64,000 nucleotides of DNA from Candidatus Omnitrophota bacterium (GTDB lineage Bacteria; Hinthialibacterota; Hinthialibacteria; Hinthialibacterales; Hinthialibacteraceae): positions 39,565 to 103,564 of the forward strand of contig JBFMBP010000130.1 of assembly GCA_040755155.1 (NCBI GenBank), read 5' to 3'. The position numbers were made by a program, and so were the translations under genes. Position 1 is the first letter of the stretch, and the number at the start of each line of letters is the position of its first letter. The notes under the pieces are model-generated. The model made no database searches and was not told the origin of the DNA. It saw nothing but the letters and a program-made list of their open reading frames with translations. This document shows, one piece after another, positions 20,175-29,208 of this stretch.

Positions 20175-20959
20175 CGCTCTCCTCCTCGCCGTTGCGGGAA
20201 CAACATAGGCCGCCCTTGCGGATGCCGGGTCAGGAGAACGCCTTCGCCATAAGTACGGGATACGGTTTTCGGCGTCAATACTTCTTCCGGCGTTCCTTCT
20301 ATTCCGATGCGTCCCTGTTCAAACAGCGCCAGGCGGCTGCAATACAGCGATGCCGCATTGACGTCGTGAATCGCCGCCAATACGCCCATCCCCTTCTCCG
20401 CTAAATCGCTTAATAACTCAAAGAACAACGCTTGATGATGCAAATCCAAGGAAGCCGTCGGTTCGTCCAGCAGTAATAGCGAAGGCTCTTGCGCCAAAAC
20501 CGACGCCAGAAATACCCGCTTCTGTTCTCCTCCCGATAATTGGGAGATGCGGCGCTTGCGAAAAGCCAACGTCTCCGTCATCTTCATCGATTCCTCGATG
20601 ACTTCCAGATCGGCTTCGCTCAAAAAACCGCCCGCTTTCAAGTGGGAATACCTCCCCATCGCCACAATATCTATTACATGCAGATCGTATTCGCAGGCCG
20701 TATTTTGGGGCAGATACCCCACAAGCCGGGCGGCGCTGCGGCGGTCGAGCGAGAAAATGTCCTTGCCGTCCATCACCGCTTCGCCCGCGTCCGGACGCAG
20801 CGCACCGGCGGCGATGCGCAAAAAGGTGCTCTTCCCCGATCCATTGAGGCCGACGATCGCCGCAATCTCTCCCGCGCAAAGACGAAAGGAGGGTACATCG
20901 AGCCTCCAATCCGAATCAGGGTAGGTAAAACGTATATTGGATAAACGCAAACGTTCCAT
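20171..20959 (-). CDS. ABC transporter ATP-binding protein (BtuD/FhuC-like)
   Basis: 262 residues. Walker A GLNGSGKST, Q-loop region YLPQNTA, signature LSGGEQKRVF, Walker B LLLLDEPTASLD and switch His in AAIHDVN are all intact. It energises the FecCD-type permease encoded next to it. It lies 53 bases downstream of the binding-protein gene. Confidence 0.94.
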   Translation of the reverse strand: MERLRLSNIRFTYPDSDWRLDVPSFRLCAGEIAAIVGLNGSGKSTFLRIAAGALRPDAGEAVMDGKDIFSLDRRSAARLVGYLPQNTACEYDLHVIDIVAMGRYSHLKAGGFLSEADLEVIEESMKMTETLAFRKRRISQLSGGEQKRVFLASVLAQEPSLLLLDEPTASLDLHHQALFFELLSDLAEKGMGVLAAIHDVNAASLYCSRLALFEQGRIGIEGTPEEVLTPKTVSRTYGEGVLLTRHPQGRPMLFPQRRGGER

Positions 20960-21012
20960 TGTTAGGGATGCGGCCTTTCCGCCGAGTCAATTATCGAGTT
21001 TTTCATCATTCA

Positions 21013-21933
21013 TCATTCGTCACTCACCATTCCCTTATGAATTAGTTCGTAAAATCGCCGGGCGGTAAGAACCATGCGGGGGCCGGGAATTGTGACGTAA
21101 TCGTCCGTAATAGAATAAACTCGTCCCGACGCGGCGGCGGGAGTTATGGGAGAAGCATACCAATCTTCCAGTTCGGCGCGTCCCCTTCCCGACAACGACG
21201 TTTCGTTGGGATTCAGCTCGATAATGACATCCGGCGCCCGCTTCAGCAGCGATTCTACGGATACTTGCGGATAAGCTCCGCCGATATCTTTAAAAATGTT
21301 ATCTCCTCCAGCGATTTCCAACAGTTCGTTTAAAAAGGAATTGCTATTAACGGTATACAATCCCGCCAGCGATCCCCCCTTTCTTCCCACGCAAAGAAAA
21401 ACCTTGATACGGCGCCCTATTTGCTTGGCGCGCAGCCGGACGTCATCCAAATCGTATTTCATATTGCTTATCAAGTTTTTCGCCGTTTCGGAACGCCCCA
21501 GCGCGTCTCCTATCGTTTGGATATCCCGCAAAACGCATTCGAAATCGCTCATATCCACCCGCAGCCGCGCGATGTTTTCGCGGCGGCACAATTCGGATAC
21601 AGGTTCCATCCGTCCCAACACGATAACCAAATCCGGCTTCAACGCTACAATGCGCTCCAAGTTGGGATCGATAATTCCCCCGATTTTTTCCACTTGCGCC
21701 GCCTCCGGCGGATAATTGGAGAACTCGCTGACGCCTACCACGCGTCCGCCTCTTCCCAAAGCGAAAACGATTTCCGTGATGGAAGGCGCGGCGCAGACGA
21801 TGCGCTGAGGATCGAATCCGGCGGGTAAATCGCTAAAACCGCTCTGGCGAGACGTTTCCAGCCAAGCCGCCCATATAACCAATCCTACTCCCAAAAAAAA
21901 CAACAAAGCCAGAATCGCTGTCGAGCGTTTCAT
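21013..21933 (-). CDS. Cobalamin/iron-chelate substrate-binding protein (BtuF-like)
   Basis: 306 residues. The start at 21933 is chosen because it gives a membrane-anchor or signal segment (MKRSTAILALLFFLGVGL) with GGAG 9 bases upstream; the frame is open 38 codons further. The periplasmic-binding fold is shown by RIVCAAPSITEIVFALG, VVGVSEFSNYPPEA, LKPDLVIVLG and a C-terminal helix. No lipobox Cys is seen, so it is either released or anchored by the N-terminal helix. No TonB receptor or cobalamin riboswitch is visible nearby, so the ligand is uncertain. Confidence 0.9.
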   Translation of the reverse strand: MKRSTAILALLFFLGVGLVIWAAWLETSRQSGFSDLPAGFDPQRIVCAAPSITEIVFALGRGGRVVGVSEFSNYPPEAAQVEKIGGIIDPNLERIVALKPDLVIVLGRMEPVSELCRRENIARLRVDMSDFECVLRDIQTIGDALGRSETAKNLISNMKYDLDDVRLRAKQIGRRIKVFLCVGRKGGSLAGLYTVNSNSFLNELLEIAGGDNIFKDIGGAYPQVSVESLLKRAPDVIIELNPNETSLSGRGRAELEDWYASPITPAAASGRVYSITDDYVTIPGPRMVLTARRFYELIHKGMVSDE

Positions 21934-22062
21934 TCTTGCACACTCCAAGATCGAAAAATGCCAACGGTTTATGATGGCGTCTTCATGCCGCTGGTTCAAT
22001 GAGGACAAAGAAAGAGTAAAAGAAAAGCCGGCGAATTGATTCGGCATGAAGGAGGAATGCGA

Positions 22063-22455
22063 TCATTCGCCGAGGGGGGATAAATGGGGGGAAGGATAAA
22101 CCGCCATCTGAGCGGCGTCGATCAAAGCGTCAAGCGGAAAAGGTTTGAGAAGGAATTGCGAAGAATGGCCCAAAGGAAATTCTTTTTTGTTTTCGCAAGG
22201 GAAGGCGCTGGAAATAACGATATAGGGGGAATTCGATCTGTCGCGGATTTTCTTGAATAAATGCCAGCCATTTCCCTCTTTTAGATTTACGTCCGTAAAA
22301 ATGAAACGGATATCCTTCTCGCGTTCGAGAAAAAATCTCCAACCGTCCATCTCCGTTTCGGCTTCGATAATATCGAAATGTTGATTCTCGAGTACGTCCT
22401 TGACAAATGACCGAACGCATGGATCGTCTTCAACGATCAAAGCAATTGGAGTCAT
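22063..22455 (-). CDS. Stand-alone response-regulator receiver domain
   Basis: 130 residues. One receiver domain with the acidic pair in LIVEDDPCVRSF, the phospho-acceptor Asp in FIFTDVNLKEG, Ser in VISSAF and Lys in FLLKPFPLD. No output domain. It is 129 bases upstream of the binding-protein gene on the same strand; functional linkage to transport is unlikely and a CheY/Spo0F-like relay role is possible. Confidence 0.85.
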   Translation of the reverse strand: MTPIALIVEDDPCVRSFVKDVLENQHFDIIEAETEMDGWRFFLEREKDIRFIFTDVNLKEGNGWHLFKKIRDRSNSPYIVISSAFPCENKKEFPLGHSSQFLLKPFPLDALIDAAQMAVYPSPHLSPLGE

Positions 22456-23008
22456 TTTCCCACCTATAAGCCTTTAGAATATATAAACATAAAAATTTAA
22501 TAATTAATATAATTTTTATAAATTGCCGAATAACCAGATATTAATATAATCGACTAAATCGAAGCAAGGTTTAGAAAAGAAAAAAGTATGTAATTAATAA
22601 TAATTTAATATTGATGATTTATTGAACCGCGTCAACGCCTATATGATGAAAAATCAATCAAAAATTTGTGTTTTTCGTTTGCAATAAGAGTCGCGTATGG
22701 AATTACTTACGCCGCTTTGCCTACAATTTATTTAAAGATTCGAAACTAGACGCTTATATCTGCAATGTAACCTTTGCTCAATGTCTACCGGCGAAATGCG
22801 TAAAATTTTCGTTCGCTCAAAGGACAAGGCCGCATGGATTCTCCTGAATACAACCTTTTTTCTTCGAATTTATTCGGTTCTGACCCGATCATAAAAAAAA
22901 ATAAAAAAAAAGCTAAAGTTTTTATAAAGGGAAGCCGATACTATGGCCGACAAGGTTAAAAAATAGGTAATGAAAAAGAGGAATTCAAACAAGAAATACG
23001 AATTAAAA
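22456..23008. other. AT-rich noncoding region
   Basis: No credible gene. Very AT-rich to about 22950, probably with the promoter of the receiver gene and the start of a long flagellin leader. Confidence 0.4.
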
Positions 23009-23115
23009 TAAGCCGTATCTTTCGCATCCCGGCCAAGAATGTTGAAGTGAATTACGGCTTAATCGACCGTGGCAGCCGCTGTTAGAACCGAGGAAAGGCT
23101 TGTGGGCGTCTACGT
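23009..23115 (+). ncRNA. Candidate structured RNA, copy A
   Basis: TAAGCCGTA (23009-23017) pairs with TACGGCTTA (23053-23061). The loop carries CGCATCCCGGCCAAGA, shared with copy B at 23432. Both are followed by AATCGACCG, then GCAGC, and later a CTACGT. Arm differences between copies largely keep pairing. No known RNA family recognised. Confidence 0.45.
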
Positions 23116-23230
23116 TTTTTTTATATCCTCCCGCATCCCTCCCCTAAAAAGGCTTCCACTCCGTTTCACCCCCAAGAGCGTTCCCGACCCATCCGGTCCG
23201 GACGCGGCCAAAAGCGATCGTTCCTGACCG

Positions 23231-23259
23231 CCGCAGAACCGCCGATCGTGGTTCTGCGG
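23231..23259. repeat. Perfect 10-bp stem-loop in the flagellin leader
   Basis: CCGCAGAACC (23231-23240) and GGTTCTGCGG (23250-23259) with a 9-base loop, lying between the two related hairpins. No U-tract follows, so it is not a terminator. Confidence 0.55.
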
Positions 23260-23431
23260 GAAGATGCGCTCGATGGCCTAAACGGCCGTTTCCGTCCTCT
23301 GGTTTCCGAGGCCCCAGGGCGGCGCGGCGAGGGAACGCAAAGAGAAACCGGCGCACTCGCGTCTTTGGAATACAATTTCTCGATGGTTTTACGTCTATGT
23401 TGAGAGAGGGTCAAAAAGCAAGTTAAAAAAA

Positions 23432-23535
23432 TTAAGCCACAACTTCGCATCCCGGCCAAGAGAAGTGAGTTATGGCTTAATCGACCGCCGCAGCGCGCCG
23501 CCAATTCCGAGCACGGCAGGCGCTACGTCTTACTT
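23432..23535 (+). ncRNA. Candidate structured RNA, copy B
   Basis: TTAAGCCA (23432-23439) pairs with TGGCTTAA (23473-23480); an inner ACTTC/GAAGT helix closes the loop with CGCATCCCGGCCAAGA. Similar to copy A about 423 bases upstream and about 150 bases before the first flagellin. Confidence 0.45.
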
Positions 23536-23687
23536 GTTCTAACCTTTTGAACCAAGCGGTCAAGACTTGCAGTCTACAAGCAAATGACCTTGCTCTCAGT
23601 TATAGGCAAAAACCGAAAAAACTTTAGCAAAAAGTTCAAAACAGCCGAATTTTTTCGACTTGCGATCTATAACGAGAGAGGGCGATT

Positions 23688-26117
23688 ATGGTCGTTCAGA
23701 GTTCTCTGGCCAATCTGGCCAGCAATACGATCATCGCGGCGATGCGCACGGGGCAGAACAGCGTGAGAACCAGCATCGAACGGCTGGGGACCGGGCTGCG
23801 CATCAACAGCGCCAAGGACGATCCCGGCGGATTGGTTACAAGTACGAAACTCGCCACCCAGTTCAGGGGTCTCGATCAAGCCGCCGCCAATGCGCAAACC
23901 GGCATCGGCATCGCCGAAGTGGCAACGGAAGGCGTCGGCAAGATTTCCGACTTGCTGCAACAAATCCGATCTTCCATTCTCGCCGCCAACGCTCTCAGTT
24001 CCGGTTCCAGCGCCCGGCTGGCTTATCAAAGAGACATTCAGGAAAAAGTCGATGAAATCAACACCATCGCTTCAGAAACCAAGTATCAAAACAAAAATCT
24101 TCTGGACGGCACTTTTTCCGCTCAAACCGATTTCAGCGCTGGTTCCCGCGGTTTCGGCGGCAGCGTCGCGTTCGGCGCCGATGCGTCCGTCCTCACCAAA
24201 GGAAAGGCCTCTCTTAACATTTATCAGATCCAAGTGGGAACGGAAACGATAAAATCGGGTTCCGATTTGCTTTTTAATACGGGCATCCGCTACGCCACCG
24301 ACATCTCCGTCTCTTTCGGGCAATTGGCGAAAGGGGGAAGCGCCGCCGTTACAGCCGATAACCTCAACAAGTTAACCTTCAACCGCGTATCTCTGCAAAA
24401 TAATGGCCAAATTAAATTCAACGGCCTTTTGGCCGATGGAACCACCAATTTTGCGGGAACCTTCGACATCGAAGCCTCTTCCGACCTCGACTCCCTGATT
24501 TCCGCCATCCAGAGCAAGATCGACATTGCGGAAACGGTCAACGGCGTCGAGGGAACGAATAGCGGAGAGACCACCGTCGGTTACAATACCTCTACGGGAC
24601 GCTTGGAATTCGCCAACAGCCAAACCGGCGCCATCTCCCAATTCGCCATCAATTTTACCGTGAAAAACGCCGCCAGCTCCGTTCAAACCAGTTTCGGCTC
24701 CGAACGGATAGGCGCCTTCGCCAATGAATTCCTCACGACGACGGGTTCCGGCGCCAAAATCGGCAACAGCGTCAGCGCCATCACCGGCTCCACGTTCGCC
24801 AGCGGCAATTACGACATTGAAGTATCCAACGTTCAGGCGGCGTCCAATCGCATCGTCGAATCCAGCATGGGATTCTTCACCAACGTCAGTTTATCTACGC
24901 CGGTCGCCAGTGCTACGAACCTCTCCAGCGCTTTTATTAACGGCGTTTCCCTAGCCAACGGCGATGTGATTACGTTTGGCGGTTCCGATCCGGACGGAAC
25001 CACTTTTAGCGTCGCCTTCACCGTAAGCGATGCGGCGGGCAGCGAAGATTACCGCGACGGACGCGCCGCCACCTTCGGCGATTTGCTCAATGGACTCAAC
25101 AATCGCGATCGGACCGATACGGGTTATGGATTCAACCAAGCCACGGCCACTTTGACCGCCGGCGGCGCTCTGCGGCTCGAGGACGACGTCGCCAATACTT
25201 CGTCCAGCAATTTTAACTTCTATATCACCAATATCCGCACCGTCGACGACGGCATGGGCGGCTTCACTATCGAATTGGAAAATTCCGATACGTTCGACGC
25301 GAACACTATTACGGAGGGCAACCGCGAGACGGCTACGATGTCCATCGCCGGAGGCCCCTCCCAAACCGTCAAAGCTGGAGACGTCGTTACGCTCGAAGGC
25401 GGAAACTCGATTGGAGAGAACGAACCGACGCCTTACGTCACTTTCCGCGCCGGCAATAACCTCCAAGAGGGAACGGACAAATTAACCATTACGGAAAACA
25501 TTTATGAAGGCACTCTGAACGACGGTCCTAAAGTGCAATTCCGCAACGGTCAGCAAAACGTCGTTTTCACCGCCAATCCCAGCGATGGCCGCAGCGCGTT
25601 TCAACAAATCAAGATCAATTTCGACGACGTTCTCAACATCACCAATTCTATCCAAGAAGGGGCGGAACGCTTCGTTCTCTCTTCCACCGGCCGCGATTTG
25701 AATTTTCAATTGGGAGTGACAGACGAGAAGATTTTAGTCATTCCCGATTTGCGCTCAGCCAATCTCGGCCTCGACGAGGAACAAAATCTCGAGGCCATCG
25801 ACGTATCTACCACCACCGGCGCTTTGGAAGCGCTCGATATCGTCGATAGCGCCCTAAACCAAACCAGCGACGTCCTCGGACGGATCGGCTCCTTTACGTC
25901 CCGGCTGCAAGACGTTGTCAGTCACCTCGATTTCACGTCGTATATTCTTCAAAATTCGTACGATCAAATCACCGGCGTCGACGTGGCCCAGGAAACGACC
26001 GACTACACGTTGAATTCGATCTTCATGGAAGCGCGAGCCTCGCTGCTTATCCAAGCCAATACGCTGCAAAAGAACGTCTTTTCCATTTTGTATGGATTGA
26101 ACACAACTACTAGATAG
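23688..26117 (+). CDS. fliC: Flagellin, very long
   Basis: 809 residues, versus 270-500 for most flagellins. N-terminal D0/D1 helices (LANLASNTIIAAMRTGQNS, SIERLGTGLRINSAKDDPGG, AQTGIGIAEVATEGV) and C-terminal D1/D0 helices (LDIVDSALNQTSDVLGRIGS ... LQKNVFSILYG) are conserved. The 550-residue middle is all beta, Asn/Thr-rich, and shares modules with the second flagellin (FNRVSLQNNGQIKFNGLLAD). GAGAGG lies 6-8 bases before the ATG. The filament subunit is exported by the flagellar type III system. No flagellar assembly genes are nearby. Confidence 0.93.
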   Translation: MVVQSSLANLASNTIIAAMRTGQNSVRTSIERLGTGLRINSAKDDPGGLVTSTKLATQFRGLDQAAANAQTGIGIAEVATEGVGKISDLLQQIRSSILAANALSSGSSARLAYQRDIQEKVDEINTIASETKYQNKNLLDGTFSAQTDFSAGSRGFGGSVAFGADASVLTKGKASLNIYQIQVGTETIKSGSDLLFNTGIRYATDISVSFGQLAKGGSAAVTADNLNKLTFNRVSLQNNGQIKFNGLLADGTTNFAGTFDIEASSDLDSLISAIQSKIDIAETVNGVEGTNSGETTVGYNTSTGRLEFANSQTGAISQFAINFTVKNAASSVQTSFGSERIGAFANEFLTTTGSGAKIGNSVSAITGSTFASGNYDIEVSNVQAASNRIVESSMGFFTNVSLSTPVASATNLSSAFINGVSLANGDVITFGGSDPDGTTFSVAFTVSDAAGSEDYRDGRAATFGDLLNGLNNRDRTDTGYGFNQATATLTAGGALRLEDDVANTSSSNFNFYITNIRTVDDGMGGFTIELENSDTFDANTITEGNRETATMSIAGGPSQTVKAGDVVTLEGGNSIGENEPTPYVTFRAGNNLQEGTDKLTITENIYEGTLNDGPKVQFRNGQQNVVFTANPSDGRSAFQQIKINFDDVLNITNSIQEGAERFVLSSTGRDLNFQLGVTDEKILVIPDLRSANLGLDEEQNLEAIDVSTTTGALEALDIVDSALNQTSDVLGRIGSFTSRLQDVVSHLDFTSYILQNSYDQITGVDVAQETTDYTLNSIFMEARASLLIQANTLQKNVFSILYGLNTTTR

Positions 26118-26309
26118 AAGTTATTGTTTTGTTTACGGGGAGAAAATAGCGGAGGGTAGAAGAAACGGCAAAGAGGCAAACCGGAGATTCTCATGGCATA
26201 CGGCATGATTCCGGTTAAAATAAGAAAAGGAATTCTATTCGGAAAAAAACGGCGCTTTCCGCTAGATGCGCTCTTTCCGCAGAGAATAAATCCAGGGAGG
26301 ATGCACGAT

Positions 26310-28676
26310 ATGGACATTTCACGGATGAATAACAGCCTGAACATGGTGGCTCTGCACAATCTGCAAAATTTGACGGCTCCGAATTTGGAGCGCAGCGCCC
26401 AAAGCCTCGCTTCCGGCTTGCGAATCAACCGCGCAGCCGACGACGCTTCCGGCTTGGTTAACGCCAACCGTCTGCAAACGCAGATTTCCGGTTTGAACAA
26501 AGCCTTCGACGCCGCTCAAACCGGCATTAATATCGCCAATATCGCCGACCAAGGCCTCGGCGGCGTTACCGACCGTCTCCAACGCATCCGCGATCTCGTT
26601 TTGCAAGCAGGTTCCGGCGCCCAGGACGGGCAATCCCGGCGAGCGATCCAGGATGAGATCGATCAAAACGTCCAGGAAATCGGACGCATCGCCGATACGA
26701 CGCAATTCAACGGCCTTCATCTTCTGAATGGAGACGCCGTTTCCACGGCGGGCATCCGCCCGGGAGCGCCTTCCGGCGGCATATCCATCGCTGTAAGCCA
26801 ACTGACGACGAGAGAAAATTATTTTACCGTCCGGCAAATTCAATCCGGCTCGGCTCAAATCGCCAGCGGCGAAGCGGCGGGAGAAACGCAAACCGTAAAC
26901 GCGGGCGTCCAGAACGTCAGAGACATCGCCGTCACCCAAGGAACCTTCGCCCATGGCAATGCGCCCGCCGCCGCCGATGACGCCCTTGCGAATACAACCT
27001 TCAATGGCGTCTCTTTGCAAAACGGCGGCGTCATTCAATTTCAAGGAATGTTAGCTGACGGAAAAACCGCTTTCACTGGTTCGTTGAGCATTAGCGCGGG
27101 CGGTGATGTAAACAGTCTTGTCGCCCAAATCCAACAAACGCTCGACGCCGCCGAAACCGCGGCAGGCGTCAACACGGCTGACGGAACCAATCCTGGCGAA
27201 ACTAACGCCGTCTATAATACGAACACAGGACGCCTTGAATTTCAAAACGGCGCGGATCAAGGCGTCTCCCGATTCCAGATTCAATTCAACGCCGCCAACG
27301 CCAACGGCCAGTTGCAGACAACGACAGGAATCACCCGCGCGGCGGAAATCGGGGGCGCGGCTACCGGCGCTCAGATTGGCAATTCCGTCACGGCCATTAC
27401 CGGCAATACGTTCGATACGGGCGCATTAACCTTGGAAATCGGCGATGTAACGGCGGCCAACCGCCGAATCGTCGAAACCAACGCCGCTTTTCAAACGGGG
27501 ACCGGTGGACCAGCTCAGGCGGATTCGAACTTGATCGGCGCCGTATTCGAGGGAGTTACTCTGTCGGCGGGCGATACGATCGCCATCAATGGAACCAACG
27601 CCGACGGGACGACTTTTTCGAATACGATCACCGTCTCCAACGTCGACCTGGGCGCAGGCCAAGGCGATGCCTCGACAATGCAGGACCTGATCGACGAATT
27701 GAACCAGCGCGACCGCAGCCAGCTCGCCGGCGGCAGAGGCAATCCGAGCGGTTTCGAAGCCGCAACCGCCCAGCTTGCGCCGGACGGACGAATCCAAGTC
27801 GTCGACGACATCGCCGCTTCTTCTCAGACTAACTTTACGCTGACCGTGAACGACCGTTCCAGCGGCAACGCCGTCGCCGATAAGGCCAACATGGTCCAAC
27901 AAGGCGCTGCGCAAACCGCTTCCGTGAGCATCAACGGCGGTCCCAACCAACGAGTGGAAGCGGGAAGCATGGCGACGCTTTATGGACAACCCGCCGCCGA
28001 TGGAGAAGCGGCGCCGCAAATCACGCTGCAATTCGGCGCCAACCTCACGGCGGGAACCGACGAGATTAACGCCGCCCGCGCCGAATACGCAGGCAGCCTC
28101 AACGGCGGCGCGGAAGTTCTCTTCGCGGCGGGACAACAAAACGTCCAATTTAACAGCGGATTGCGGCAAAACGAAAACGCCGTTCTGAATTTCGACGCCG
28201 CCGTCGGCGTTCCCGGACTTCAGGATAATGGAGTCGGGACGGTTGTCATTTCCGCCACGGGGCGCGAAGCCAATTTCCAAATCGGCGCCAACGCGGGCGA
28301 AACGAAGGGAATTCAGTTTGGCGATATGCGGCCTCGGACGCTCGGCCTTGGCGAAGGGCTTGCGCTCGAAAATATCGACGTTACCCGCGAAGGCGGCGTC
28401 GAACAAGCGCTGCAAATCGCCGACAACGCTCTCAATCAGGCTAGCGATGCGCGAAGCCGGATCGGCGCTTTCTCCAACGGTTTGGAAGCAACCTCCAACC
28501 AGCTCGCCGTGGCTTCGGAAAACTATCTCGCTTCCCGCTCCCGTCTCGCCGACGCCGACTACGCCGCCGAAGCGACGCGATACGCTTCGAACCAATTGCT
28601 GCTGCAATCGAATCTTTTGGTTCAATCGCAGACAAACAACCTGACGAGCGCCTTCTTCTTGGATCTGCTCCGTTAG
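26310..28676 (+). CDS. fliC: Flagellin paralogue, very long
   Basis: 788 residues. The start at 26310 (MDISRMNNSLNMVALHNL) is chosen because GGGAGG sits 9 bases upstream; earlier in-frame ATGs at 26193 and 26301 would add a basic, non-flagellin extension. LERSAQSLASGLRINRAADD and AQTGINIANIADQGLGG mark the N-terminal D0/D1, and QIADNALNQASDARSRIGAF with YASNQLLLQSNLLVQSQ the C-terminal part. The middle keeps the same order of modules as its neighbour (NGVSLQNGGVIQFQGMLADG; TNADGTTFSNTITV), so the pair arose by duplication. It ends at a strong terminator. Confidence 0.93.
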   Translation: MDISRMNNSLNMVALHNLQNLTAPNLERSAQSLASGLRINRAADDASGLVNANRLQTQISGLNKAFDAAQTGINIANIADQGLGGVTDRLQRIRDLVLQAGSGAQDGQSRRAIQDEIDQNVQEIGRIADTTQFNGLHLLNGDAVSTAGIRPGAPSGGISIAVSQLTTRENYFTVRQIQSGSAQIASGEAAGETQTVNAGVQNVRDIAVTQGTFAHGNAPAAADDALANTTFNGVSLQNGGVIQFQGMLADGKTAFTGSLSISAGGDVNSLVAQIQQTLDAAETAAGVNTADGTNPGETNAVYNTNTGRLEFQNGADQGVSRFQIQFNAANANGQLQTTTGITRAAEIGGAATGAQIGNSVTAITGNTFDTGALTLEIGDVTAANRRIVETNAAFQTGTGGPAQADSNLIGAVFEGVTLSAGDTIAINGTNADGTTFSNTITVSNVDLGAGQGDASTMQDLIDELNQRDRSQLAGGRGNPSGFEAATAQLAPDGRIQVVDDIAASSQTNFTLTVNDRSSGNAVADKANMVQQGAAQTASVSINGGPNQRVEAGSMATLYGQPAADGEAAPQITLQFGANLTAGTDEINAARAEYAGSLNGGAEVLFAAGQQNVQFNSGLRQNENAVLNFDAAVGVPGLQDNGVGTVVISATGREANFQIGANAGETKGIQFGDMRPRTLGLGEGLALENIDVTREGGVEQALQIADNALNQASDARSRIGAFSNGLEATSNQLAVASENYLASRSRLADADYAAEATRYASNQLLLQSNLLVQSQTNNLTSAFFLDLLR

Positions 28677-28703
28677 GTTTAGAAAATTTTTTACAACCAC
28701 TGG

Positions 28704-28732
28704 GGACACGACATCGTTGTGTCCTTTTTTTT
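28704..28732 (+). terminator. Terminator after the flagellins
   Basis: GGACACGAC-ATC-GTTGTGTCC hairpin followed by eight T residues, about 30 bases after the flagellin stop. Confidence 0.85.
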
Positions 28733-28737
28733 ATTAA

Positions 28738-29037
28738 CCCATGTTACGCAGACTATGTTCCTTCGTTTTCGGCGCCGGTATTCCATCGCCCATTGGAAGA
28801 ACCGTTCGCAAGAGCAGGAAGGGGTTCATTTTTTTGCGTTATTGAATCACGAAACTACGAAAAGGCTCGAATTGCACGAAATTTTCGAATCACGGATATC
28901 GCGGATTCTTTAGGATTCCACGGAAAAAACCTTTGCACGGCGCGATTCCTTGCGCCTATTGTTTTTCTGTTTTATTTCGCGATTCGACGCGACGATCATA
29001 ATAGACTTCTCCGACTTTTTCTTGCGCGCAACATGAG
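28738..29037. mobile_element. MITE-like element, copy 2
   Basis: 300 bases from CCCATGTTACGCAG to GCGCGCAACATGAG (29024-29037). Its interior matches copy 1 at 15612 in the GAATCACGAAAC...CGAATCACGG stretch. It follows the flagellin terminator directly and occupies most of the gap to the metalloprotease. Confidence 0.65.
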
Positions 29038-29208
29038 TTATTTATTTTCGATTCGGGAAATCGGGGTCAAGGGAATTGAATTCCACTAGTAAAAATCATG
29101 GGGAATGACATATAATGAAATTCCTTTCATGCAAATTCTATCCGGTTGAGCGAATCGATTCATTTATAACATCTCATTATGAAAGAAGGGCGCGAAGGAG
29201 GATCGTTC

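Noticed and set aside
23166-23504. Minus-strand frame across the flagellin leader
   Set aside because: Arg/Ser-rich translation of GC-rich hairpin DNA, no start signal; the hairpins explain the region better.
23009-23535. GEMM-I riboswitch or integron attC sites
   Set aside because: The conserved blocks of neither family are present; only generic hairpin features match.
27426-28709. Long minus-strand frame opposite the second flagellin
   Set aside because: Antisense shadow created by biased codons of the flagellin; no homology and no start signal.
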